Positions 39,703 through 51,665 of a stretch of 64,000 nucleotides of DNA are shown here, piece by piece. The translations under genes were made by a program, and so were the position numbers. The notes beneath the pieces were generated by a model. That model did no database searches, had not been told where the DNA came from, and was given only the letters and a program-made list of their open reading frames with translations. The stretch covers positions 10,104,501 to 10,168,500 of the forward strand of contig NC_092520.1 of the NCBI RefSeq assembly GCF_037038585.1, given 5' to 3'. Every line of letters begins with the position of its first letter. Position 1 is the stretch's first letter. This stretch comes from Patagioenas fasciata (Eukaryota; Chordata; Aves; Columbiformes; Columbidae).

Positions 39703-41520
39703 GTAAGGAAGGGCACGTTTTCCCCTCTTGTCACTAAAGCACTTTTCAGGAAATTATCAAGGGGTTTTTTGAGCCACACATAGCACAGAAAAAATGTTGT
39801 CTCCACTTCTTCGTAGTTAAAATACTCACCTTGTCCCTGCTCCTGAGATTTTTAAAGTATTTTGTATCAAATGGTCATATACCATCCCTGATTATATCCA
39901 GTGTATGTCCTATCAGAGTGTAGAGTATCTGTTCCTTTTCTGCTCTGGAAGTCTTGAATTTGTTTCTATCTTGTGAAGTTACCTCAGTGAGATGAACAGA
40001 AGGTGCCCCAACACAGAGTCTTTAGAGTACTTTCCAGTCAGGAGGAAGATTTCAATCATCTCTGGCAATGGCTGGGTCTGAATTTAGATGTCTTATCTTT
40101 TACCTTTCTACTCTTAACCTCGAGGCTATTACAAAAACAGCAGTGTAACCAGACCCATAGCCTTAAAACAGATGATGATTTCTACTTCATTTTGTAGGAA
40201 ATATGAGCCTGTTGGCCTACATGCTGTGTGCTGTGTGTACTCACTCATGGGGTATACAGAGTTTTAAACTAGGAACTGCTATTTTCTGGATCCCTCATAC
40301 TTTTTAGCATGAGTATAATGTGTCAAGATCAGGAGAGCTTTGAGCATATGCAGATGCCTTAGTAAAGTGACAGTTGAACAGTGGGTTTAAAACTGATTTT
40401 TAAAGGTGGGTATTAAATTCTGCGGAAATCCTAACTTTAGGCACAAAAGTCTGTTTTTTTGGGGTCAGCCTTGACACTGATTTCCAATACAATAAAAAAG
40501 TCATGGTCACATTATTCATCCTGAACATAGCACTCTGATTTCCCCTAAGGACCCAACATTTTCTGTATGCTGTCTGTTACTATCATGTTTATTTCCTCTC
40601 ACCTCATAAATGATGTATAATACACAACAGCAAAGTTACACACTTTCCAGTACAGAATTTACACCTGCAGCCATGTTCTCTCTCGGTTTGGACTTGGTTT
40701 CTCTGAAGAAAACATCCCCAGGTTAACTCTGCTATCATCCAGTGTCTAAATCATGGACTAGCCCCCCCATTTACTCTTTTTGGAGGTCTTATTGTCCCAG
40801 TTTCATTCAAAAAGTTTTCCTTTTACAAACATAGCAACTGAATAAACATCCAAGCAAGCTAACATGATTTTTTTTGCTTTTAAAACCTTTGACAGTTAAT
40901 TTTTAATTAGCATTGAACTTTTATTTCACTTTTGTAGCTGGAAATCAATGGAAGAAGCCAGCACTTTGTGATCAGCCAGGCTCCCATGAAAGATCAGCAA
41001 GTGCTTTGTGGACCGTGGTCTAAAGATCTCTGGTCTAAGGTATCTGTATGAGTCTAGGCACCAAATGTTCAGATAGAAGTACAAGGAAGCACATCTCCAG
41101 TCGTGCAATTATTCTTCAGAGCCAATTAAAAAATACAGTTCTTCTTCAGTATTGCTAGCACTTCTTCCCAACTGGCCTGCCAGAGTGATTTCAAAAGCAC
41201 AGATTCCAGAACTGGTTACACCTTCACTCTTCAGGGTTGGCTTCACACACAAAAGAAATAAGTGATTTTCTGAGGTCCCTGTGGCCAAGAATGACAATAG
41301 TTTCAACTCCTTTAATTCCCTTTCTGGCAGCAGTACTGAATTGGAAGGTAATTTCAAGCCATTCATTTGGTACTTGCACATTCTCCAGTTAGATTGGAAA
41401 GTGTTCATGATTGCAACCTTTGCTTTTATGGCTGAGAAACTCTGCTTTTATATCTTAATGTCCTAAACAGTGACTAGCATACAAACAGCAGAATTAAATC
41501 ATAATGTCTGTCATTCATAA

Positions 41521-41560
41521 TTTTTTTTTTTTTTAAATTTAATTTTTTTTTTTTTTTGCT
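41521..41560. repeat. Paired T tracts around AAATTTAA
   Basis: Two T runs of about 15 bases each flank 'aaatttaa'. It is a low-complexity tract. On the minus strand it would read as two A runs, but no retrocopied gene is recognisable beside it. Confidence 0.9.
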
Positions 41561-42002
41561 ACCAAACCCACTGGCAAAGTACTTTCCTGTCTTGGAAATC
41601 TCCCACTGGGCTCCTTTGAATTACTGCTACAATCACTACATAATTGTTATCTTCTTCCCTAAAAACCTTTTCCTCCCTTTGATAAAATCCAAACCTATCA
41701 TACAAAGGTGACACTGGTGCATGCCAGCCTGTACAATTAAAATGGATTCTGCCTTCTTTAAATGCCACTAAGGATATCTTTCATTAAAGACAGACCAACA
41801 ACAGGGAGGTACAATCTCAGCAGGGTCCATCCTTTGTTCCTTGTGCAATTAAAATTTCTTCTGTGGCTAATGGGTATACAAAAGATGCATGACTCCTCCC
41901 AAAGTGAGAGTGAGCAAAAGTATTTAAAATTTGGATTATGTCACATTAGTGTTTTAGCCTCTTAAGACTTGTACTCAGGTGTTAGACTGAGAGATTTTGG
42001 TC

Positions 42003-42026
42003 TGTGTGTGCATGCATGCACACACA
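42003..42026. repeat. Perfect 24-bp palindrome, alternating purine-pyrimidine
   Basis: The sequence is (TG)4, then CATGCATG, then (CA)4, and is identical to its own reverse complement. It alternates purine and pyrimidine throughout, a pattern that favours Z-DNA or cruciform structure. It contains TGCATG on both strands. No gene is attached to it with certainty. Confidence 0.9.
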
Positions 42027-42186
42027 TATGTGTATATCATCTTGGCAATCCAAATGGAAGATGCCAAGAAGCTCTGAGAAACAACTGTGGCCAGGATTGT
42101 GCAGAATTGCAATTTGGGAGTAGAAGACATATATTTATGCTGAGTCATGGTTTGACAGTTTCTATATCTCACTCTCTTTTACTAAT

Positions 42187-42192
42187 TTTATT
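42187..42192 (-). promoter_or_regulatory. Candidate poly(A) signal AATAAA for GRM5
   Basis: TTTATT on the plus strand is AATAAA on the minus strand. It is the first canonical hexamer I find downstream of the GRM5 stop codon, about 2.75 kb past it. GRM5 messages in mammals have long 3'UTRs, so the distance is plausible, but use of this site is inferred. Confidence 0.35.
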
Positions 42193-44938
42193 TTTAAGGA
42201 AAAGTTTTTTATGTATGTCTCTGTAATTTCCACTATTGATTATTTCATAGTCTAGTGAAGCCCACAGATTTTAGCAGAAATATGTAAATATTAAGTGTCC
42301 ACCAACATAAGACAAGACTATGGAAATGGGAACCTAAAGGAGTAGGTAAAGATCAAGGTGGAGAATGTTCCAGTAAGGACATTGGTCAACAGCTTAAAGA
42401 GACCAGATAGTAATAGAATCCTTTTGAAATTCACACCAACTGTCCCACTACTCTCTGTATATATCAAAACAGTATTGCACTGATGGAAAACATATATTAT
42501 CATATATCTTTCATGAACAACATTTAAGTGATCTAGACTCCCTAAATGAGAACATTTGTGTCACAGACTGGTTGGACATGCCCTTCCCTTAAATGTGGGC
42601 TGTAACCCGTGAAAGATGTTTTCCCCTAAAGACATGGGCAGCCAGGGAATGATGAGACAGGCTAGTTCTGTGAACCAGGAGGGCAAAACCAAGCTCTGGT
42701 CTGGAAACCATACAGCTGCACAGAACTGAGTCCACACTAATCAGTCATGCGAGGAGGCAAGAACTACATATAAGCAACAAGGACCTGCAGTCATGACTTG
42801 GTGTATCTACTTGCCTTCTGGAGTAGAGCTGTTTTGTGACCTGGCGGTTCATGCTATAGATGTAGCTAGTAAGCGACTGTACCTGGCAAAATAAGCATGC
42901 CCACAGACTGCACTTGGATAACGCTGCCTTGTGCAGGATGTACAGAGTCACTAGAGTAACTCTGTGAGGTGCTGGCCTAGATTCAGTCATCTATTTTTGT
43001 AATGTTGTTGAGCAACAGATTGGGGTGCAGCACATAATGGTGAAACTAGCTTCCTAAACGAATAGCAAGTGCTCTTGGCTAAAGTATGTGCATGTGCTTT
43101 CATAATTTTTTTTGTTTGTCTGTTTGATCAAGTATTTGTTACTTTGGACATGGGGGAGAAAACATGGGTATGAATTTTAATTACAAAATATTTGCTATCT
43201 TTGAATAAATAAGATCTAGAGGTTTTGAAAATGAAACATAGCAGCCTTATTTCAAGGCTCACTTCCATGAGGCTGTCTTCTATATAAGGCTATATCAACT
43301 CAATTTTGAACTGAAGTACATCACTCACTACTATCCTTGAATAAAATAAAACAAACCCATAAAAGTTTGGCACCTGAGGACAGCTATGTCATGAAGGAGA
43401 GAGCCAATACAATGTGCGTTTAGGGCCTGGCTTACAAGTTCTATGTAATTACACCTATCAAAAATTATTTATCTTCTATTTAAACTTTAAAACTCTTCCC
43501 TGCCTGTATTAAAAAAGTGCTGTGACAGTATGAAGTGCACTAATCCGTACTACCTTGATATAGGAAAAAAACATGAGGAATCCCCTTGCTTCTTCTGTGA
43601 GTTGCTAAGAAACAAAGAAAGACTCCGTTGGTTCATAACTCATCAGGTCTTCTCTGTTTTAACTTTTACTTTGTATTGCTTTGAAAGTATTTTTTTTTTG
43701 TCACAGTTCATAGCTGCAAGGCATCAGCAGCTAAATGAAGTTAAAATTGTTGCTTATTAAAGAGTAGCTAAATCACCTCTAAGCAGATTTTGACACAGAG
43801 TTTTTTTCCCTATAAATAAATTATGATTATGACAACCTTTCCACTGACAGCTTTCATCATAATCCAGATTGGTCTCCTAGAATACTGTCATTCAAAGTGT
43901 GGAGAAAAACATTGGAGTTTTTACCTGTTCCTTACAAGCAAATATTATGGGAGCCCAAATAAGTATTTTAATTGCTGTTAGCATAAGAACGTCCATAAAA
44001 ATGTGTTAATTTCAGTAGGGAGTGCAGCTATAATATAGCTTCATAGTGCTGCTAGAAAGAGAATATTCACCTCAACAACTTGCCCTGATAAGGGAATTAC
44101 AAAACAGTACTCCAGAAAATATTTTTTGCTACTTCGTTATTAGTTGGCAACATGGTGAAATAGTCAGGAAATCTTCCTTGGGTTTTGTTGCTGTGAAGGT
44201 GAATCCAATGTCAGCAAATCGAATTTTTGATACTGATAGAAGAGAATTTCACAAAGAAATGTGTAGGTTCAGAAGTCATTGGTAAAGCCCTCCATATTGC
44301 AGTCACTCACTGCAAAGCCTCAGCTTAGTGTTATCCACGTGTAACGTATCACGGACACAATATGCTTCAGCATAAAGTTTGGTAGTTAGTGAACATACAT
44401 TACTACTTTTTGAGATCTTCATAGAAAAAAAAAAAGAAAGCTTGACAGATTGGTCCCAGATTTGAGTCTGTTAGAAAATGTACATTCAATGTTTGGTCTT
44501 CTATTCTTGATAAAAGATCAAGGTTCACTTCTGGGTAAGGAATCAGAGTAAACAAACAAACCATTGTACAGTTGTTTACAATCTAGTTTTCCCCCACCCC
44601 GTATATTGTACACACGGTTCATTGTAATACTAAAGCAAAGCACTTGGTATGTAACTGATTTAATAGACTCCTTATAAGCCCTCAAAAATAGATTCAGTGT
44701 TTCTGAAAAGCCCATGTTTTTTTTAAGGCCACGATAATCTGCCAAGAGTCATTTTGTCTTTAGAACAGCATAATTAATCTGTTTCTGTTTATCAAGTAAT
44801 TCCTCTTCTTCCTCTCTGTTTCTCACAAGATGACCCAACGCCTCTCTATCTGCGTAAACACTGGAGATCTTGAAGGCTCGGCTGTCCCCTTGCTTCTTGC
44901 TTGTAGTCATTGAGATCCAACGTTGTCTTGAACTACAT
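42193..44938 (-). other. GRM5: Probable GRM5 3' untranslated region
   Basis: This stretch follows the GRM5 stop codon in the direction of transcription and holds no other recognised gene. Two variant hexamers, ATTAAA, occur on the minus strand at 44659-44664 and 43176-43181, so shorter 3'UTRs are possible. The true 3' end cannot be fixed from sequence alone. Confidence 0.5.
44659..44664 (-). promoter_or_regulatory. Candidate proximal poly(A) signal ATTAAA
   Basis: A variant hexamer about 275 bases past the GRM5 stop codon. It could give a short 3'UTR. The evidence is only the hexamer and its position. Confidence 0.25.
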
Positions 44939-45761
44939 TCACAGCGAAGACGAACTTTGAGTATAATCTCTGATGAGAAGCGTGTCATACTTTGGGGAGG
45001 ACGGCATACAGAGAGCTGATTCGGAAACTGGAGAGCTGGGAGATGCACTTCCAGAATCGATGGAGTCTCTAAAAGGAGAAGGAGGAGTTAAAGCTACCAA
45101 CTCCTCAAGGTCTTGCTTGGCTGATGGGGTCTCTGAAGTGCCTTCTTTGATGCTGCCACTTGAAGGTTTCCGAGCTGACTGCGAAGCTCCATTGACTTCA
45201 ATGGCAGGAAGCGGTTGGACCTCTGCAAATGTGGTCATTGTCGTAGGGAGCTGGATTTCCCGTGGGATCAGGTATGAAGAGCAGAGAGGAGTGGCCACCA
45301 TTGTCCCTGGAGTGGCTGTTGAAAGCATCATATTGTTCAGCTCACTGATGTTGGCTGTAAAGCGAGTAACCACACTACTGATCTGCTCCATAAGGGAACC
45401 TTGAGAGGAGCTACTTCGCTGAGGAGGCTCTGACCGGAAGGTAGGGGCGTCATCTTCTGTTCGGCTAACGGAGGCAGTTCTGTGGCTCAAGGTGCTGATA
45501 GGTGAGGGAGTCTGCGGTCGGTACTGAGCTGGGTATTGCTCTTCTGCTTCCGAAACATCGTAAAGCGTTTTGGCACTGGCCTCAGGAAATGTAGCACTGC
45601 TACTGTGTCGGCTACTATCTGTGCTTTTAGAAAAAGGCTTGATCACTGCAGTTTGATTGGGGTTCTCTTTTTTGTTGATGTGAATTGACAGCCGCTGCCA
45701 CAGGTGTGCTCCTCTGCTGCTCTTCTCATTCTGGGCCCAGGAAACTGATTTCCCATTAGAG
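44939..45761 (-). CDS. GRM5: Metabotropic glutamate receptor 5, last coding exon
   Basis: This exon encodes the long intracellular tail of mGluR5, a Gq-coupled class C receptor of the postsynaptic membrane. The acceptor 'tgtttacag' precedes 45761. One base completes a split Ser codon, then 273 codons run to TGA at 44939-44941. Recognisable mGluR5 segments in order are NGKSVSWAQNEKSSRG, HLWQRLSIHINKKENPNQ, SPISTLSHR, SSSSQGSLMEQISSVVTRF, SYLIPREIQLPTTMTTFAE, LEELVALTPPSPFRDS and the C-terminus KYDTLLIRDYTQSSSSL. PPSPF (45071-45085) fits the Homer ligand PPxxF, which ties the receptor to the scaffold and IP3 receptors. The final SSSSL resembles a class I PDZ ligand. Ending SSSSL with RDYTQ separates it from GRM1. 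The region after KSTDSS is shorter than in mammals. Upstream exons lie outside the window. Confidence 0.98.
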
Positions 45762-46507
45762 CTGTAAACAGAAATGAGATAAGATAGTAACTTGCATCCA
45801 AGTTAAAAATATAATCACTGTAGCTATACCATGGGTATGTGGCATCCCAGAGCTTATATTCTTCATAAAGCTGACTGTAATTTCATCTATATCTACGTGT
45901 ATATCTACCTGTTCCAATATATCTGTCTTTTATATCTATATGTTCTAGGAAAACAAGCAGAGTGTGCCAGCTCATTTCACAGACCATTTGTGCATCCAGC
46001 TGTGACCTGCTCTGTGCTAGCCGATGGCCACTGCTGCTGCCTATTGCTGCCCTCGGGACATGGGCAGTGTCCACCTTAGAGGAGGGAACAGCTTGATGGT
46101 TTCCTTTCTGTTGGATTGGTGTCAGGAAGGGGAGCTGCGGGACTGAGGGATGCATGGAGGAGTGAGGAAGAGGTAGATGATTGAGGGGAATAGATAAGAG
46201 ACCTGGACTGGTTGGGTTGCAGGGGGCAGGTATTTAGGCTGGCCTGGGAACATTCAGTGGTGCAGGGCTTGGTGTAGGGTGATAGCCATGGATTCCTGCT
46301 ATGGGGCAGGGAATATAGACTGGGACATGGTGAATCATAGTCTGTTATGGTTGGAGAAAAAATATCTGTTTATATCCCAGTACTTGGAAGTACTGGAGCA
46401 ACACTCAGAAAGGGGCTATACTTGTTGTGGGTAGAAAGATCCTTCTAACGTATGATCTCTTCTTCATCAAGATGCTCGGTAAATTAGCCACCACTAGCTT
46501 AAAGATT

Positions 46508-46525
46508 GTTTTGTTTTGTTTTGTT
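46508..46525 (+). repeat. Short (TTTTG)n repeat
   Basis: Three to four tandem copies of TTTTG within the GRM5 last intron. Confidence 0.85.
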
Positions 46526-46828
46526 TAATTACAGGTCAGCTCAGAGGATAAAACTGTATTAGTAACAGGAAAGAAATAATGGACAAGCTATACAAGCAAC
46601 TCCTCATGGTGACCTGAGTTTGGAGACAGAAATAAACATTTTGCTCTACTCTTCTGTAAAATGAGTCCTCTTAGGGTAATTTATCTTCAGATCCCATCAT
46701 ATCTTAATCTCTATCAAAGTTGCTTCTTTTTCTACTCTTGCTACCTAAGGAAAGCCAACTGCAGCACTTATAGATAATGAAACCACTTCTTTCCTTTCAC
46801 ATCTTCCTTAGGCAGATGAGCTGGTATT

Positions 46829-46832
46829 TATA

Positions 46833-46863
<31 letters not shown>
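46829..46863 (+). repeat. (TA)n microsatellite
   Basis: About 35 bp of TA repeats with one CA interruption, inside the GRM5 last intron. Confidence 0.95.
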
Positions 46864-49800
46864 TAACCTGTGGTTCTTGGGATTAAGAAAGACCATTAGA
46901 AATATTTCTTAGCTGTAACAGACAGACTCTGAAATGATGTAAACAGGAAAAACATAGTCTTCACATACAAATAAGTGTGACATATACAAAATGCAACATA
47001 GCTTTAAACAATTCACTTTAGTTTCCAAAACATTTGCTACAGCCATTTAGGATTTTTGGAAAGACAACCATATCGGAGACCCTGGCAGAGTATCACAAAT
47101 TTGCTATTTATTTGTTTGCTTTTTAAAGCCTGAAATAGATATACTCACACATGTTAGCCTGCAGTGTAACAGTTTGCAAGACACATAGTTTACTAAACAC
47201 AGATGACTTTATACCAGCCTTCATGTTCAGTTTAATAGCTCTTCTAGTCATCTAAAAACAAAGTTGTGTGCTAAGTGTAAACAAAACCGTCTTGTCAGTT
47301 CACATCCATGACTACATTACATGGAGCTGCAATGGATCATGTAACACAACAAACGCCAACAGCTTTCCCCTTCAAAAGCAGCATGACAGAATCCAGCAGA
47401 CAAACACAACGTAAACCAGTGGGTATACTCTATGAGTATATAAGGGCTCCCCCTGTTCCTTGCAGTGATCACCAGGGTTTTATCTGGATCTTGGAAGTTA
47501 ACTACTATGCACCTACCCTCAAAATGCCAGGCAGAACAGAACAGCTGGTGGCTTGTAACCTGCTGTTCAATCGCTTCCTTTTGCTCTGCCTCAGAGCAAG
47601 GGGGAAAAGCAAAATCTAACCTGTTGTACTGATCAGTTTGGCTCTGTCGATGTGCTTCTCAGTTGAATGGATGCTGGGACTAACCTCTTCCAGAGGTTGA
47701 CTCTGAGGATTGCATGCTCCTCTCACTGAAACACGTACTAAGTGTGTGTTCAGAACTGTTTGAGAGACCTGAACCCTTGGTCATGCTGAGTCTTGAGTTC
47801 AGTGAGAGCTCAATGCCAGCAACAGAAGCAGGCTTTGGATCCTCTGGGAGCTGAGATCTTGCCTCTAGTTCTGATATAATGACCATGAGACCTTCTCCTA
47901 GCACTTACTGAGTTTGAGCTGGACCAGGAGGCTGGGTGATCTGGCATCATCGACCTTGATCTGGCAGAAGGAAAGGACCTAGTTCCAGTCCTGGGTGTCC
48001 TACCTGGTGGGGTTTCTTAACTCCTGCTGAATTCAGACCTCAGAGGGGTCTGTGACAGACCTGCCTGCCACAGAGGTGAAATAAATACCATTAAATCGAA
48101 GGATTAGTCCATGTAAATAGAAACGCTTGCCTGAAGAACTAGGTATATTCTAGCACTTCTCCTGGCTTCAGGTGCAGGAGTAGTACAGATGTTCAAACTC
48201 TAAAGCTTTAAGTGTGTACATGAACACTAGATGCATGTAGTCAAATTCAGTTGGTTGAAGGTCAGCTTGTAAGAGATTGTGAAGGGAACACATTGCTCCC
48301 TCCCTGGTCACCATTCCAAGGACAATTATAAAGCAGGGATATGAGGCTGAGGGAAAGGAAAAGGATGAAATCTGGGGATATGTCCTGCCCTGGGGAAGGA
48401 CAGCTGGCAGTTAAATCTTCAGTGGAGCATCTGTCACCATCCCCCCTGAATCCCAGTTTGGTTTTGGGTCAGTCTTGGCTGATGCAGTCTTTTACTGCCT
48501 TTGTGCTGTGCCCAAGAGTAATCGAGCTGCATGTGTGGCTCTCATAGAGATCCCAGGGCTTTAAAGGAGATCCAGTGTCTGTTTGATGTAAATTTGATGC
48601 AAAAGCTTGAAAGACTTGACTATTATTCATTGAAAATTCCTTGATATAAAAAACTGAATAGGAAATAAGCAGCAATGTATCAGTAAGGAATAAATCCTAT
48701 AGTTAAAATCCTAGTAGTTTGCTCAGCAATAACTGGAATTATTTCAGAAATGCATCATCCACTTTATCATGTTGCACCTACTTACTATAAAGTCAACACT
48801 CTGGACTGAAATGTGGATTAATTTATCACCTCTGTGAAAGGAGCACCACTTGTTTTTGTTATATTGTTATGAAGCTGGGTTATTGGTAAATTCCTGTGAT
48901 AGTACTTCACAATTCTGCTCTAATTGCATATTGCTAAACTGTCAACTGGAAACCACCGCAATGCATGCAATTTAAAAATAGAGAAATAAAGATAGACCAG
49001 AGACATAGACTATGACGTCTACTAATGGAATTGTTTACATTTATTATGCCCAGCCCTGCCATAACCCTTTGATAATGGCAAATGTTAGTTCAGTGAAATT
49101 TTAAGGTTTTCTTGCAAACAGATTTTGGCAGAATTACACATTTGATCTCCCAAAGGAATCCCACTGCTAAGTTTGGTTGAATACACATATTTTTTTTTAT
49201 CCCACTCTGCTTTTCTGCTGGCACATTGCACTGAGTAGAGCAGAGCAGAGTACAGGTCGTATCTAGAGAAGGGCAAACTCCAATCAGTGACATAATTTCC
49301 AAAACAAAATACTTTTTTTTTTTTTTCACTATAGGTTAGTTATCTTCAGTTTTATGTATGAAAAGGATTTCCTCAGAACAAGTCATACTAATTGTTTCTC
49401 CAGTCTCTTTACTAAAAGCTGCTTTGATTTTGATAGCTAGGCTTTTTCCCAGCCTGCTAGACCTACAATGCAAGCACAGGTGCATGTGTATTTTGTTTCC
49501 CTAGTCTTGTCACTTGAGTCAATATCAGATCAATATGCACCTTGGTTGTGGTAACCCAAGTTCTTCAGCCTTGGGAGAACAAAATGCCTTACAACATGCT
49601 AAAACACTGAAATGAAGTAAAAGTATGAAGTGTAGAACTCCAGTTTACCTGTCTGAAAAAGTCATAGTTTCTCCTGGGACTGTAGGACAGCCCGGATGAC
49701 TGGCTAAAACAGACGTACAACTCTAAGGTGTCTAAACTAGATCAGTTCTACCGCTGTAATGGTTCATTTTGTTGCCATGTTGAATAGCTTTTAAGGAAAT

Positions 49801-51217
49801 CTCTATGTGCCTCTGTAACTGCTTCCCTGGGTGAAAGCCAGTTCTGTCACACACAAATAGCTTGCTAGTGATATATCGCTCAAGTCATTTAGTTTAAATT
49901 ATTTCCATGTTGCTTGTTCTATGGAGATAAATAACAACAAAACACAAAAGAAGAATGATACATTGCAAAAATCATCTTGTCCTGTCCTGAGTTCTAGAAG
50001 TAAACAACATATTTTGCAATTATTATGCATAGAGAGTTGTTTTCTGTGAACATCAGCAAGGGCATTTATTTATATTACTCCATGAACTGTAATCTGTTGA
50101 TATCTCCTTTCCTTATGAAAATCATAGCTGGCATTTATAGGAATGACTTTAATCTATAAGGATGAAAGAAACTACAAAGTGAGAGAGAGTTGATGGACAG
50201 AAACTTTGCCAATGACCTCCCAGCACAGTCACCAGCGATACTAATGCTGGCAGCTGTTTCAGCAGCATGCCTGGTTAGAATGGGAAATGAAGTGTCTGGT
50301 GTCTGAATGAAACATTTCCAGGATGCCTATTATCATGACCTACAATGCAAAAAATTATTTTGATACCAGATGTAACTTCTTTCCTCTATTCCTGTGACCT
50401 TGTTGCAATTGTTAATTAAGGTAGCTAGTGCTGGGTTTTGCTTCTCATCTGAAAAATGTCACTTCAAGCACCTCTGAGCACATCTCTGCTACACTGGAGC
50501 ATCCTATTCACAGGATGGAGGGAGGACAATGCTACCTCTTGAACTGTGTGTTCTGTTTCCTGCTACACAAAGCTTTGAGATGCTTTCAACATTGCTTAGT
50601 CAACATGTTTGTCAAAGGGTTGATTTGAATTCTCTTCTCTGAAAAGAGCGCACAATTGGAGGAATTTCAGGTGTTTGGCATGCCTGATAAATTATTACAG
50701 AGATATTTATGCACATGTGACTTAGCAGCAGGAAAATTACTCTTGTGGATTATTGAGTAGTTTCTTATTCATTGCATGTAATCAAATCAGAAATGCAAAT
50801 ATGATGCAAGGAATGCAAAAACCCATGATGTTGTGATGTCTGCTTTGCAAAAGCCTCATGAAACATCCCGTTCTATGACTGATTTTATCAGATATATGTG
50901 AATGATGCTCACGAGTGATGCAAGATGTAATAACTTGTCTTAATCAGAAATAGCCTTTCAAAGCATCACATAGTATACCCATCACTGCTATTTTATATCA
51001 CTTTTCATCTTGAAAATTTCCAGGCCTTTTGTGACACTAATGTACAGAGATAGCTAGGTCCTAATGTGAAAAATATCCACACTAGGTTTGGAACACAAAA
51101 TATTGTATGGGGGATCTGAAAACATGAGCTGAGCAATACCAGTTTTTAGGCTAAAGGATGTAAGTAAGGTTTGGTCAGTACCATAAGACTACTTCATCCC
51201 AGGAGATGATGAGATTT

Positions 51218-51223
51218 TTTAAT
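51218..51223 (-). promoter_or_regulatory. Candidate poly(A) signal ATTAAA after the 51.5-kb exon
   Basis: TTTAAT on the plus strand is ATTAAA on the minus strand, about 260 bases past the stop codon of the candidate terminal exon at 51482-51665. It would let that exon serve as a 3' end. The downstream GT-rich element is weak. Confidence 0.25.
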
Positions 51224-51481
51224 TATTCACAAATGATCAGACCTCTGCATCTGTTGTTTTCCATCTGTGCTTCATCCCAGTGACTTCTAGCACTGGTCTG
51301 ATACTGAGACAGGAGAATGACACCTACTTCCCTTTCTGCAACTACTACACTGTCTTGGGGAGGTTGCCAGGCTATTCAGTGACAACTCAACGTAGCTCAT
51401 GAGATTTGACAAGAACCACTGGCCAGGACACTGCGGCTGGAGACAACAAAACACAGCCAGCAAATGCAATTGCACTCTCTG

Positions 51482-51665
51482 TTAAGCAGCAGGTGTTCTT
51501 AACTGTTTGAGTAGGTCTTGTAGCTGACAGTCTTGCTGTGGAACTATTAGACTGACACAGTTTCCAGACTTTTTGACTGTTAGGGCATCCTCTTTAACAG
51601 GAAGCTTTTTCTCCTCTCTACTTGATTCAGATCGATTACAGTCTGGAATGCAAACAGATTCTTCA
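51482..51665 (-). CDS. Candidate alternative terminal exon of GRM5 (short tail)
   Basis: Read on the minus strand, a T-rich tract ends in 'tttatatcttcacag', a good 3' splice site. After it, one base plus 60 codons lead to TAA at 51482-51484. The one-base phase equals that of both certain GRM5 exons nearby, whose upstream partner ends in AG. Joining gives AG+T, a Ser codon, then EESVCIPDCNRSESS. The peptide is charged at first (REEKKLPVKED), has four cysteines (5, 9, 36, 46) and ends VSLIVPQQDCQLQDLLKQL then RTPAA. LQDLL fits an LxxLL pattern. A variant hexamer lies about 260 bases downstream. Used this way, it would give an mGluR5 without the Homer and PDZ ligands. I do not recognise the peptide from any family. 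It could instead belong to a nested gene or be a chance frame. Confidence 0.42.

Larger units (their letters stand above)
35702..42186. other. Region downstream of GRM5, no certain gene
   Basis: Mostly AT-rich sequence without recognised protein domains. It contains one well-formed exon-like segment on the plus strand (39581-39702), an A/T tract (41521-41560) and a 24-bp palindrome (42003-42026), each listed separately. Open frames on the minus strand at 41109-41408 and 41559-41768 have no recognisable domain. Confidence 0.45.

Noticed and set aside
41109..41768. Minus-strand open frames beside the paired T tracts, considered as a retrocopied gene with a poly(A) tail
   Set aside because: I recognise no parent gene in the frames, and bird CR1 machinery rarely makes processed pseudogenes.
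1..42000. Search for cathepsin C (CTSC), expected on the 3' side of GRM5 by synteny with human
   Set aside because: No segment resembling its catalytic or exclusion domains was found on either strand, so it presumably lies beyond the left edge.
44973..45404. 143-codon plus-strand open frame across the GRM5 last exon
   Set aside because: It is the antisense shadow of the well-supported GRM5 coding sequence.
47680..47904. Ser-rich minus-strand open frame in the GRM5 last intron, considered as another alternative exon
   Set aside because: The nearest plausible acceptors lead into stops or other frames, and the phase does not match GRM5. A donor-like 'ggttagt' at its end is not enough.
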